Numbered from the stretch's first letter, positions 6,530-15,855 are shown. The stretch is DNA of 17,505 nt from an uncultured Clostridia bacterium (GCA_934129785.1 CAKOWW010000022.1:1-17505), one strand, 5' to 3'. The notes: generated by a model from the sequence alone, not told the origin. Program-made: numbers and translations.

Positions 6530-9136
6530 GTGGCAAACACAAAAGATGAAGTAAATGTTGAAAAGCTCTATGGGCAAGAATGTATACTTCCAAAAGAAGA
6601 ATTTATAAAAAAATATAATGTGAATGAAAGTGGACTAGAAAGCTCCCAAGCAAATGAACGACTTGAAAAATATGGAAAAAATGAGCTAAAACAAGCAAAG
6701 TCCAAAAAATGGTATAATTACTTTTTAGAAAGTCTTTTTAGTCCTTTTAATAGTATTTTACTTGGAATTGTAGCAATATTATTTTATACAGATGTATATC
6801 TTCCTGAGACTCCAAGCTATGCAAATATAATTGTAATTTTAGTTTTAGTTACAGCAAGTACTCTTCTAGAATTTTTTGAAGAATACCGTTCTAATCAAGC
6901 TGCTGAAAAACTAAAAGCTTTAGTTGCTACAACTACCAGTGTTATAAGAGATGGAAAAGAAATTCAAGTTCCTATAAAAGATATTACTTTAGGAGATGTT
7001 GTTGTTCTTTCAGCTGGTAGCTTGATTCCAGCAGATTTAAGAATTATAGAAGCTAAAGATTTATATGTTGGTCAATCTTCCCTTACAGGTGAATCTGATG
7101 CAGTAAGAAAATTAGTTAACTCTGAACTAAAATTAGAAGATTTAAATAGTATTTCTGACCTAGATACAATTTGTTTTATGGGAACAAATGTTATAAGTGG
7201 ATCAGCAAAAGGTATTGTTATAAAAACAGCTGATAGTACTTATTTTGGTAAAGTTGCACATACTATTACAACCGGCAAACCAAAGTCTGCTTTTGAAAAA
7301 GGTATTGAAAATATCAGTAAATTATTAATAAGATTTATGCTTGTTTTGACACCTATAGTATTTATTTTAAATGCATGGAAACACAATCCTATAATGGCTT
7401 TTACCTTTGCTGTAGCTATTGCAATTTGCATTACACCTCTTCTTCTACCTGTCATTTTATCTTCAAGTTTATCTAAAGGTGCTGTAAAAATGTCTAAAAA
7501 GAAAACTATTGTAAAGAAATTAGATTCAATTCAAAATTTTGGAGCAATGAACATACTTTGTACAGATAAAACAGGAACTTTAACAGAAGATAAAATAGTT
7601 TTAGAAAAATACTTAGATATCACTGGTGCAGAAGATTTACGCATTTTAAAACACGCCTTTTTAAATTCATACTTTCAAACCGGTTTAAGAGGCAACATAG
7701 ATGAAGCTGTTGTTACAAGAGCTTTACAAAATGATATGACAAAATTTACTAAAGAATACAAATTAATAGATGAAATTCCTTTTGATTTTTCTCGTAGGCG
7801 TTTATCTGTTATTGTTTCAGATGGTACTAAAGCACAGCTTATTACAAAAGGTGCAGTTGAAGAAATACTATCTATTTGCACTATGGTTGACTATAAAGGT
7901 CAAATATCACCTATTACAAAGCAAATTAAAGATAATATAAAAATGATTTCTAAAAATCTAAATAAAGATGGCTTAAGGGTTATTGCTGTATGTCAAAAAA
8001 ATGATATTGATATTAATAATCATTTTTCAGTTTCAGATGAAAAAAACATGATACTTTTAGGATTTATTGGATTCTTAGACCCACCTAAAGAAACTGCAAA
8101 ATCTTCTATTGAAAAATTAAACAAAGCTGGTATTCGTGTAGTTGTTTTAACTGGTGATAATGCAGAAGTTACTAAATGCATCTGTTCTAAAGTTGGAATA
8201 AATACTAGAAGAATTGTTACTGGTTCTCAAATAGAAAAACTTCCTGATATAGCAGTTTTGCGTTTATTAAAAAAGACAAACATTTTTGTAAAGCTTTCGC
8301 CTATACAAAAGGCTAGAATCGTAAGACTTTTAAAAGAAGATGGTAATGTTGTTGGATATATGGGTGATGGAATAAATGATGCTCCATCTCTTACAAATTC
8401 TGATGTTGGAATTTCTGTTGATACAGCTGTTGATATTGCAAAAGAATCAGCTGATATTATATTACTTGAAAAAGATTTGCATGTTCTTTTAGATGGTGTA
8501 ACAGAAGGAAGAAAAACATTTGGAAATCTAATGAAATATATAAAAATGGCAACAAGTTTTAACTTTGGTGAAGTTATGTCTGTTATTATAGCAAGTGTTC
8601 TTTTACCATTTTTACCTGAAACCCCAATTCAATTGTTGGTTGAAGGATTACTTTATGATTTTGGACAACTTACACTTCCATTTGATAATGTTGATAAAGA
8701 ATATTTGCAAAAGCCTAGACAATTTAGCTTAACTAGTTTAAAAAACTTTATGCTTTTTATGGGACCTTTAAGTTCAGCTTTTGATTTGATTGTTTTTGCA
8801 TGCCTTTGGTTTATATTCCATTTAAGAGAAGCAGCTCTTTTTCAAACTATATGGTTTACTTATAGTATAGTTTCTAACTTACTTGGTATGCATATTATTA
8901 GAACTGCAAAAATACCTTTTGTACAAAGTAATGCTAATAAAGTTGTTTATTTTTCTTCAATTTTATTGAGTATTGTTGGAATATTAGTTCCTTATACTTG
9001 GCTTGGTAATGCCATTGGACTTGTTCCTATACCTCTTCCTTATATGAGTGTTATTATTGGTGTTCCTATTTTGTATTGCTTTGTTGCAATGTTTGCTAAA
9101 AAGATTTATATTAAAAAACATGGTGAATGGATATAA
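6530..9136 (+). CDS. mgtA: Magnesium-type P-type ATPase (MgtA/MgtB-like)
   Basis: ATP-driven cation transporter of the plasma membrane, family P3B by similarity. GTG 6530 is preferred because GGAG (6517-6520) lies 9 bases upstream and the sequence then starts VANTKDEVNVEKLYG; ATG 6521 would touch the binding site and earlier starts lie in promoter sequence. The product is 868 residues. Visible are the actuator TGES (186-189), the phosphorylation motif DKTGTLT (Asp346), preceded by the MgtA signature KKLDSIQNFGAMNILC, then GDGINDAPS (near 614), and C-terminal membrane helices including SFNFGEVMSVIIASVLLPFLP. An oddity is membrane helix 4, which reads TPLLLP (302-307) where I recall TPEMLP in MgtA, so the acidic cation ligand is absent. 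Mg transport is therefore inferred from overall similarity and a different substrate is possible. Confidence 0.85.
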   Translation: MANTKDEVNVEKLYGQECILPKEEFIKKYNVNESGLESSQANERLEKYGKNELKQAKSKKWYNYFLESLFSPFNSILLGIVAILFYTDVYLPETPSYANIIVILVLVTASTLLEFFEEYRSNQAAEKLKALVATTTSVIRDGKEIQVPIKDITLGDVVVLSAGSLIPADLRIIEAKDLYVGQSSLTGESDAVRKLVNSELKLEDLNSISDLDTICFMGTNVISGSAKGIVIKTADSTYFGKVAHTITTGKPKSAFEKGIENISKLLIRFMLVLTPIVFILNAWKHNPIMAFTFAVAIAICITPLLLPVILSSSLSKGAVKMSKKKTIVKKLDSIQNFGAMNILCTDKTGTLTEDKIVLEKYLDITGAEDLRILKHAFLNSYFQTGLRGNIDEAVVTRALQNDMTKFTKEYKLIDEIPFDFSRRRLSVIVSDGTKAQLITKGAVEEILSICTMVDYKGQISPITKQIKDNIKMISKNLNKDGLRVIAVCQKNDIDINNHFSVSDEKNMILLGFIGFLDPPKETAKSSIEKLNKAGIRVVVLTGDNAEVTKCICSKVGINTRRIVTGSQIEKLPDIAVLRLLKKTNIFVKLSPIQKARIVRLLKEDGNVVGYMGDGINDAPSLTNSDVGISVDTAVDIAKESADIILLEKDLHVLLDGVTEGRKTFGNLMKYIKMATSFNFGEVMSVIIASVLLPFLPETPIQLLVEGLLYDFGQLTLPFDNVDKEYLQKPRQFSLTSLKNFMLFMGPLSSAFDLIVFACLWFIFHLREAALFQTIWFTYSIVSNLLGMHIIRTAKIPFVQSNANKVVYFSSILLSIVGILVPYTWLGNAIGLVPIPLPYMSVIIGVPILYCFVAMFAKKIYIKKHGEWI

Positions 9137-9163
9137 AAAAACAGCGAAATTCGCTGTTTTTTT
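9134..9163. terminator. Bidirectional terminator between the ATPase gene and dnaE
   Basis: AAAAAACAGCG and CGCTGTTTTTTT form a strong stem around AAATT, with A and T runs on both sides. It serves the convergent ATPase gene (plus) and dnaE (minus). Confidence 0.93.
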
Positions 9164-9174
9164 GTTCTCTTTTA

Positions 9175-12100
9175 TTAAATAATATATGCTTTATTATCTC
9201 CCACTATTTGTTTAAACACTAAGAAAATATCATCTGTTAAATAAATTTGTCCACATGGCTTAAGTTCTTCTCCAACTTTTATTTGAACATTTATATTATT
9301 TTTGTCACCATTAAAAAATCTTATTGCACCTCTTAATTTTTCCTTTTGAATTTCATTACAGTTAGTTATATCTAAAGTCAATATTTTTTGTTTTTGCTCG
9401 CCAAAATTACGGATATCATTTGCAATTATTGTTGCATTTTCATCTTCTCTAATGCTTAATCTGCCATCAACTATTACTATATTTTCTTCAACTAAGCTTT
9501 CTCCTGCTTTCCTATATGAATTTTCAAAACATATTATTTCTGCACTTCCATACAAATCTTCTATTGTTACAAATGCCATAATTTTATTGTTTTTTGTATA
9601 TTTCTTTTTTATTGATGTAATTATTCCTGCATATCTAACATTTTGACCATCTTTGTATTTTAGTTTTTCATTCATATTTATTTGATTTTCTTGTCCAATA
9701 GAACTGCTCATTTTGTCTGCTATTTTTCTTAGTTCTATTGTATTTATATTGGTTTTTGCTTCTATTTGTGCTCTTAGTTTTTCTAAAGGATGGCCTGATA
9801 TATATATTCCCAACATTTCTTTTTCTAATGCTAATAATTCTTTGTTTGGGAGTTCTTTATGTTCCACATATGTATATTTTATATCATTTAATTGTTCTTG
9901 TTCTTCTTCAGAACCTAAGTCAAACATTGAAACTTGACCTTTGAATCCTTTTTTTCTTCCACTTTGTATTATATCTATTATTGCCTCAAATGATGCTAAA
10001 AGTGTACTTCTAGTTTGTTCAAAACTTTCAAATGTTCCTGCTTTTATTAAACTTTCTATACATTTTTTATTTACCGCTTCATCTGCAATTCTTTCACAAA
10101 AATCAGTAAAACTTTTGTATTCTCCATTTTGTTTTCTTTCTTTCACAATATTGTCTACTGGTACTGTTCCAACATTTTTTATACTGCCTAATCCAAATCT
10201 TATTTTTCCATTCTCTACTGTAAATTTAGTACTACTTTTATTTATATCTGGTTTTAATATTTGTATTCCTAGTTTTTTGCATTCATCTATATATTGTGGT
10301 ATTTTATCTAAATTTCCTAAAAAGCTGTTTAAAGTGGCAGCCATGAATTCAGCAGGATAATATGCTTTTAAATATGCTGTTCTGTATGCTACAACTGCAT
10401 AACATGCAGCATGACTTTTATTAAATGCATATTTTGCAAATTCAGCCATTTCATCAAATATTTTATCAGCTGATTTTTCATCTATTCCATTTCTCACACA
10501 ACCTGGAACTACTACATTTCCTTTTTCATCTAGTTGTCCATGTATGAAAATTTCTCTTTCTTTTGCCATTACATCCAGCTTTTTCTTTCCCATTGCACGC
10601 CTTACCAAATCAGCTCTTCCGAAGTGAATATCCTGCTAAGTCTCTAACTATTTGCATTACTTGTTCTTGGTATACCATACATCCATATGTTACATTTAAT
10701 ATTGGTTCTAGCCTTGGATGTGTGTACTCATTGTGTCCTGGATTCAATTTCCCTTTTACATATCTCGGAATTTGATCCATTGGTCCTGGTCTGTATAAAG
10801 AAACTCCAGCTATTAAGTCTTCTAAGCAATCTGGTTTTAACTCTTTCATAAAGTTAGTCATTCCTTGAGATTCAAATTGGAATATACCACATGTTTTACC
10901 TTCTTGCCATAATTTGTAAACCTTTGGATCTGCCATATCTTTATCAAACTGTACATCTATTCCTCTATTTTCTTTCACTAGGTCTATTGTTTCTTGTATT
11001 ACTGTTAATGTGCGAAGGCCCAAGAAATCCATTTTCAATAAGCCTAGTTCTTCTAATGTTGTCATTATATATTGTGTTGAAATTTGATTATCACGAACAT
11101 ACAGTGGTACATATGTATCTACTGGATCTTTTGTTATTACTATTCCGGCATGCATGTGTTGATGCCTGTCTTGGCATTCCTTCTAGTCCCATTGCTATAT
11201 CTAACAATTTTTTTATTTTTTCATCAGTTTTATATAAATCACCTAATTCTTTATTTTGCTCTAATGCCTTTTTTATTGTTATATGTAATTCATTTGGAAT
11301 CATTTTAGCCAATGCATCTGCTTCCGAATACGGTACATCTAAAACTCTCGCTACATCTCTTATTACCATTCTTGCAGACATTGTACCAAATGTAATTATC
11401 TGTGATACATGGTCATATCCATATTTTCTTGAAACATAATCTATGACATCTTGTCTGTGTTCATAGCAAAAGTCAACATCGAAATCTGGCATACTAATTC
11501 TTTCAGGATTTAAAAATCTTTCAAAAAGTAACCCATATTTCATTGGATCTATGTCTGTAATTTCTATTGCATATGCAATAATTGAGCCTGCACCAGAGCC
11601 ACGCCCTGGCCCTACTGGAATGTTGTGTGTTTTAGCATAATGAATAAAATCCCATACTATTAGAAAATAGTCTACATATCCCATTTTCTTTATTATACCT
11701 AATTCATATTCTGCTCTTTCCATAATTTCTTTGCTCGGATTTTCTCCATATCTTTTTTTTATTCCATCATCACATAATTTTTTAAAGAAATCATAATGTG
11801 TCGCAAATTCTGCTGGTACTTCATAATTTGGAAGTATTGTATGTCCAAATTCAAATTCTACATTACATTTTTTAGCAATTTCCACTGTATTCGATATTGC
11901 ATCCGGAAATGCTTTAAAATATTCAATCATTTCTTCTGGTGATTTTACATATAATTCATCTGTTTCAAATCTCATTCTGTCTATATCACTCATTCTTTTT
12001 CCTGTTTGAATGCATAGCAATACTTCATGATTATATGCATCTTCTTTTTTCAAATAATGAGCATCATTTGTTGCAACTATTGGTATGTCTAGTTTTCTTG

Positions 12101-12689
12101 CTAATTGTATTAATTTTTGGTTTGCTAAAACTTGTTCTTGAAGTCCATTATTTTGAATTTCTATATAATAATCTTCTCCAAATACTTTTTTGTGCCATAA
12201 TGCTATTTTTTCTGCTTCTTCACTTTTACCATTTAAAAGCGCTTGATTTACTGCCCCTGCTAAACATGCACTTAAGCAAATTAATCCTTCATGGTATTTT
12301 TCTAGTATTTCTAGGTCTATACGCGGCTTATAATAATATCCTTCCAAAAATCCTAATGATACTAGTTTGCTTAGATTTTTATATCCTTGCTCATTTTTTG
12401 CAAGTAATATTAAGTGATTATATTTGTTATCTATATTAGGTTCTTTGTCTTTTCTTCCTCGTGGCGCAACATAAACTTCACAACCAATTATGGGTTTTAT
12501 TCCTTCTTTTTTGCATTCTTTATAAAAGTCAATTACTCCATACATCACTCCATGATCTGTTATCGCAATTGATTTCATTCCAAGTTCTTTTGCTCTTTTG
12601 GGTAAATCTTTTATTCTGTTTGCACCGTCTAATAAGCTAAATTCACTATGTATATGCAAATGTACAAATTCGCCTAAATCTCGATCCAT
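9175..12689 (-). CDS. dnaE: DNA polymerase III alpha subunit DnaE, read through two +1 shifts
   Basis: Replicative DNA polymerase catalytic subunit. AAAGGAG precedes the ATG at 12689, inside the end of the amylase gene. Order: N-terminal PHP domain (FVHLHIHSEFSLLDGANR, then ITDHG); polymerase palm with GPGRGSGAGS and PDFDVDF (401-407, catalytic Asp404 and Asp406) and the third aspartate in LKMDFLGL (about 554); GVSLYRPGPMDQ; helix-hairpin-helix region; OB fold near 1000 (VRYAGIITSIKKK). The zero frame breaks at CGG 11147-11145 (HAC|GIVI) and again at CGG 10621-10619 (YSL|GRADLVRRAMG). Skipping one C each time gives 1,170 residues, the normal DnaE length, with family spacing intact. As separate frames the palm domain would be cut twice. 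An essential gene is hard to reconcile with two real inactivating frameshifts. Confidence 0.95.
10618..10621 (-). other. CGGA +1 shift site 2 in dnaE
   Basis: In-frame CGG follows CTT; the zero frame stops at TGA two codons later (CGG AAG AGC TGA). Reading GGA restores YSL-GRADLVRRAMG, a highly conserved DnaE stretch. Confidence 0.8.
11144..11147 (-). other. CGGA +1 shift site 1 in dnaE
   Basis: In-frame CGG follows TGC. Reading GGA restores STHAC-GIVITKDP, matching the family STHA(A/C)GVVI pattern. The zero frame runs on 17 codons before a stop. Confidence 0.75.
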
Positions 12690-14116
12690 ACTGATGCTCC
12701 TTTTCCTTTTACCTTAAAATTTCCATATCCTTCGTTATCTATTATTATTTCTTCTTCACATCTTTCTAAGCAATCTATAAATCTTTCTCCTGCAAATTGA
12801 GTTCCGATATACATTCTTTTTTCTCCATCACCTGCATTTGAAATCACAACAGCTAAACCTGATTTTATGTGTTCATCATCACCTTCTCTTGTCCAACCAA
12901 TATAGTTTGGATTGTCAAAATAGTCGTGTTGCTCACCATAAGCTTTTTCTTTTCTCAATTTTATTAGTGTTTTTAATTCTTCTAATGGTTTTATATTATC
13001 ATGTGGTATTCCATAAAAGTCTCCATAAAATACACATGGATATCCCTGATTTCTTAAAAGAATTAAGCTGTATGCAGATGTTTTAAACCATCTTTCTACA
13101 AAGCTTTCTAATGCTTGTCCTGGTTGAGTGTCATGATTATCCACAAATGTTACTGCTTTGCTAGAATTTTCACCAACTAATGTATGTTCAAATATTTTTG
13201 ATAAGTCATAGTTTTCTGTTTTTGATGCTGTTGCTAAATTATAGTGTAATGGAACATCAAAAAGTGATATTTCTCCTTCTGTTTCTGTTATATATCTGTG
13301 TAATTTGCTAACATCACCCGTCCAATATTCTCCAACTGTAAATAGTTCTTCTTTTGTTTGTTCTCTTAAAGTTCGTATCCAATCTTTATAAAAACCAGCT
13401 GGAATATGTTTTACTGCATCTAGTCTAAGTCCATTTACTTTTGTTAAATCTAAATACCATTTTCCCCATTTGGTGCATTCTTCTATAACTTCTGGATTTG
13501 TGAAATCTATGTCTGCTCCCATTAAATAATCATAGTTTCCATATTCTTCATCAACTGCTTGATTCCAATTTTTATTTTTAAATTTAAATATTGCATGTTC
13601 TTTTGATTTTTCATCATAATCTATTCCATCAAAATGTGTCCAATTCCATTCAAAGTCTGAATATTTATGTTTTCTTCCAGGAAATGTGAACTTTGTTGCA
13701 ACCCTTACTGTTTCTTGTCCTGATATTATTTCATTGTGATCTCCCCAGTCTACTTTTTCAGCTGGTATTGTTTGCAACATGTCTGCTCCCATTTTGTGGT
13801 TTAATACAATATCTGCATATGATTCTATTCCACTTTGTTTTAATGCTATTATACAATTTAAATATTCTTCTTTTGAACCATATTTTGTTTTTATAGTCCC
13901 CTTTTGATCAAATTCTCCTAAGTCATAAACATCATATGTTCCATATCCTACTTCATCTTTTCCATTTATTCCTTTGTACGCAGGTGGAAGCCATATTGCT
14001 GTTATTCCTAAATTTGCTATTTTTTCTGCATTTTCTGCTATGTTATTCCATAAGTTTTGTTTGCAGTCCATATACCATTCAAAATACTGCATTATTATTC
14101 CATTTATTTGTTTCAT
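12674..14116 (-). CDS. Intracellular alpha-amylase, GH13 (subfamily 5-like)
   Basis: Cleaves internal alpha-1,4 bonds of starch- or glycogen-type glucans. No signal peptide: the protein starts MKQINGIIMQYFEWYM, and the QYFEWY start is typical of liquefying/cytoplasmic GH13_5 enzymes, so it probably acts on internal glycogen or imported maltodextrins. Of 480 residues, the barrel motifs visible are DIVLNHKMGAD (about 102), GLRLDAVKH with nucleophile Asp233, TVGEYW with acid/base Glu263, and FVDNHDT with Asp329. A beta-rich C domain ends GKGASVWIEI. AAGGTGA precedes the ATG, with a short leader from the extended -10 at 14137-14145. Its last 16 bases overlap the start of dnaE, and the dnaE ribosome binding site lies within it. 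Co-transcription and coupling are therefore likely, an unusual partnership for a replicative polymerase. Confidence 0.93.
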   Translation of the reverse strand: MKQINGIIMQYFEWYMDCKQNLWNNIAENAEKIANLGITAIWLPPAYKGINGKDEVGYGTYDVYDLGEFDQKGTIKTKYGSKEEYLNCIIALKQSGIESYADIVLNHKMGADMLQTIPAEKVDWGDHNEIISGQETVRVATKFTFPGRKHKYSDFEWNWTHFDGIDYDEKSKEHAIFKFKNKNWNQAVDEEYGNYDYLMGADIDFTNPEVIEECTKWGKWYLDLTKVNGLRLDAVKHIPAGFYKDWIRTLREQTKEELFTVGEYWTGDVSKLHRYITETEGEISLFDVPLHYNLATASKTENYDLSKIFEHTLVGENSSKAVTFVDNHDTQPGQALESFVERWFKTSAYSLILLRNQGYPCVFYGDFYGIPHDNIKPLEELKTLIKLRKEKAYGEQHDYFDNPNYIGWTREGDDEHIKSGLAVVISNAGDGEKRMYIGTQFAGERFIDCLERCEEEIIIDNEGYGNFKVKGKGASVWIEI

Positions 14117-14136
14117 TTTTCTTCACCTTCTGGCAC

Positions 14137-14145
14137 ATTATATCA
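14137..14145 (-). promoter_or_regulatory. Extended -10 promoter of the amylase-dnaE unit
   Basis: Minus-strand TGATATAAT with a perfect -10, 20 bases before the amylase ATG. The -35 is weak. It diverges from the plus-strand promoter at 14213, and a small CTAG-T7-CTAG palindrome (14152-14166) lies between the two. Confidence 0.6.
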
Positions 14146-14212
14146 CTCATTCTAGTTTTTTTCTAGCTATTTAACTTATTTTAAAAAAACACTTTAATTT
14201 TTATTGGTTTTG

Positions 14213-14221
14213 TGGTACAAT
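14213..14221 (+). promoter_or_regulatory. Extended -10 promoter of the zinc-ribbon/tyrS operon
   Basis: TGGTACAAT (14213-14221) with only a weak TTTAAT 17 bases upstream. The start site falls near 14228, leaving about 45 bases before the first ATG, too short for a T-box leader. Confidence 0.6.
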
Positions 14222-14272
14222 GTAGAAGATTTTAGAAAATTTTGTCAAAAGATAAATTAGGAGGAAAATAAA

Positions 14273-14554
14273 ATGGAATTTAATAAATGTAGTAGATGTG
14301 GAAGTTTTTATGTATCAGAAGGAAATGTATGCCCTAAGTGTGCATCAAAAGATGGTTTTGAATTTTCAACATTTCAAACATATATACAAGAAAATGGACT
14401 AAATACTTCATTAGATGCGATTTCTAATGAGACTGGAATCTCCGTAAAAAATTTAAATAGATTCATGCAATATGATGAATTTAAAAAACAAAAAATAAAC
14501 ACTAAAGGTATACACCAAGATTCTATAGGATTTAATGGTATTACTTTAAATTAA
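14273..14554 (+). CDS. Zinc-ribbon plus helix-turn-helix protein (YvyF-like)
   Basis: A 93-residue protein with AGGAGG 9 bases before the ATG (14258-14263). Residues 6-24 form a CxxC...CxxC zinc ribbon (CSRCGSFYVSEGNVCPKC). Residues about 44-65 look like a helix-turn-helix (SLDAISNETGISVKNLNRFM), and a polar tail follows. The order of zinc ribbon, linker and HTH resembles the flagellar-operon protein YvyF (TIGR03826 type) of Bacillus, which I recall as beginning CPRCGKLFV and having a similar ETGVS helix. No flagellar genes are in the window, so the name describes architecture, not function. It is 19 bases upstream of tyrS and surely co-transcribed with it. A DNA- or RNA-binding regulatory role is an inference. 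Confidence 0.7.
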   Translation: MEFNKCSRCGSFYVSEGNVCPKCASKDGFEFSTFQTYIQENGLNTSLDAISNETGISVKNLNRFMQYDEFKKQKINTKGIHQDSIGFNGITLN

Positions 14555-14573
14555 TTTTGAAAGGACTGATTTT

Positions 14574-15788
14574 ATGACTAATGTTTTTGATATATTAGAG
14601 CAAAGAGGTTACATAGAGCAAATGACTCACCCAAAAGAAATTAAAGAATTATTTGGAAAGGAATCTGTTCCTTTTTATATAGGAATTGACCCAACTGCAG
14701 ATAGCTTACATGTTGGACATTTTGTTTCTTTAATGGTTGCTAGTCATATGCAAAAATGTGGGCATAAACCAATTATCTTAGTTGGTGGTGGTACAGCAAC
14801 AATTGGTGACCCTTCTGGAAAAACTGATATGAGAAAAATGTTATCGCGCGAACAAATAAATAAAAATGTTGAAGGAATTCGTAAACAAGTTGAAAAATTT
14901 GTTAACTTTGAAGGTGATAATGGTGCAATTATAGTAAATAACGCTGACTGGCTTTTAGATTTAAAATTTGTTGATTTTATGCGTGAAATTGGAAGTTTAT
15001 TTAGTGTTAATAAAATGCTTGCAGCAGAATGTTATAAACAAAGACTTGAAACAGGCTTAACATTTTTTGAAATGAGTTATATGTTAATGCAATCTTACGA
15101 TTTCTGGCATTTATACAATGAATATGGTTGCAAACTTCAAATGGGTGGAAATGATCAATGGTCTAATGTTATAGGCGGTGTTGATTTAATTAGAAAACTA
15201 GGTAAAGATGATTCTTTTGGTTTAACCTTTAAACTTCTTACAACTAAAGAAGGTAAAAAAATGGGCAAAACTGAAAAAGGAGCTTTATGGCTAGATCCAG
15301 AAAAAACTTCTCCATATGAATTTTATCAATATTGGAGAAATATTGAAGATAACAGTGTTGAAACTGTTTTAAAAATGCTAACATTCTTACCTATTGAGCA
15401 AATAGAAGAATTAACAAAATATAAAGATGAAAGAATGAATGAAGCAAAAAAAGTTGCTGCATATGAAATAACAAAATTAGTTCATGGAGAAGCTGAAGCT
15501 AAAAAAGCTGAAGAAGCTTCAAATGCTTTATTTAACGGCCAAGGTAATTTAGATAGTATGCCTTCTACTAAAATAGATAATGCTAATATTTCAATTCTAG
15601 ATGCTATTGTAGTTACTGGTATTGCTCCTTCTAAAGGCCAAGCTAGAACTTTAATTAATCAAGGCGGAATTTCTTTAAATGATGAAAAAGTTTCTGATGT
15701 TTCTTATGTTCTTTCAGATTCTGATTTTAAAGATGGTTTTGCTATTTTAAGAAAAGGTAAAAAAGTTTTTCATAAATTAGAAATTTAG
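14574..15788 (+). CDS. tyrS: Tyrosyl-tRNA synthetase
   Basis: Charges tRNA-Tyr with tyrosine; class I synthetase of 404 residues. GAAAGGA (14557-14563) precedes ATG 14574. The Rossmann domain carries the HIGH-type motif HVGH (46-49) and the KMSKS-type loop KMGKT (229-233). The tyrosine pocket region (about 160-200) includes YMLMQSYDFWHLY and GGNDQWSNVIGG. An S4 RNA-binding domain closes the protein (about 335-404: SKGQARTLINQGGISLNDEK). This is the standard bacterial layout and length. No T-box leader is visible, although tyrS genes of Firmicutes often have one, so regulation may come through the operon promoter at 14213. A strong terminator follows 15 bases after the stop. Confidence 0.97.
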   Translation: MTNVFDILEQRGYIEQMTHPKEIKELFGKESVPFYIGIDPTADSLHVGHFVSLMVASHMQKCGHKPIILVGGGTATIGDPSGKTDMRKMLSREQINKNVEGIRKQVEKFVNFEGDNGAIIVNNADWLLDLKFVDFMREIGSLFSVNKMLAAECYKQRLETGLTFFEMSYMLMQSYDFWHLYNEYGCKLQMGGNDQWSNVIGGVDLIRKLGKDDSFGLTFKLLTTKEGKKMGKTEKGALWLDPEKTSPYEFYQYWRNIEDNSVETVLKMLTFLPIEQIEELTKYKDERMNEAKKVAAYEITKLVHGEAEAKKAEEASNALFNGQGNLDSMPSTKIDNANISILDAIVVTGIAPSKGQARTLINQGGISLNDEKVSDVSYVLSDSDFKDGFAILRKGKKVFHKLEI

Positions 15789-15803
15789 GATTTATATAAA
15801 AAT

Positions 15804-15849
15804 AAAAACATCTTAATTTTACAAAAAACTAAGGTGTTTTTATTTTTTT
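15804..15849 (+). terminator. Terminator of tyrS
   Basis: AAAAACATCTTA (15804-15815) pairs with TAAGGTGTTTTT (15830-15841), one G-U pair included, followed by ATTTTTTT. The A-rich 5' flank may allow use from the minus strand too. Confidence 0.88.
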
Positions 15850-15855
15850 GTAACT

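Noticed and set aside
10610..10630. RF2-type P-site slippage as the general mechanism
   Set aside because: Only CTT C in dnaE permits re-pairing on TTC; CCA, AGT, AAT and TGC do not, and no suitably spaced internal Shine-Dalgarno is shared.
708..11147. CGG reassigned to another single amino acid
   Set aside because: A simple reassignment keeps the frame; here the downstream family sequence continues only in the +1 frame and no residue is added.
708..11147. A -2 shift after decoding CGG
   Set aside because: It would add one residue at each junction (for example PCN-R-GRFP), whereas family spacing fits only +1.
9175..11155. dnaE fragments as separate genes
   Set aside because: The pieces have no own starts or ribosome binding sites and together give one canonical 1,170-residue DnaE.
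14221..14273. T-box leader for tyrS
   Set aside because: The leader before the operon is only about 45 bases and lacks the T-box consensus; the 19-base gap before tyrS is too short.
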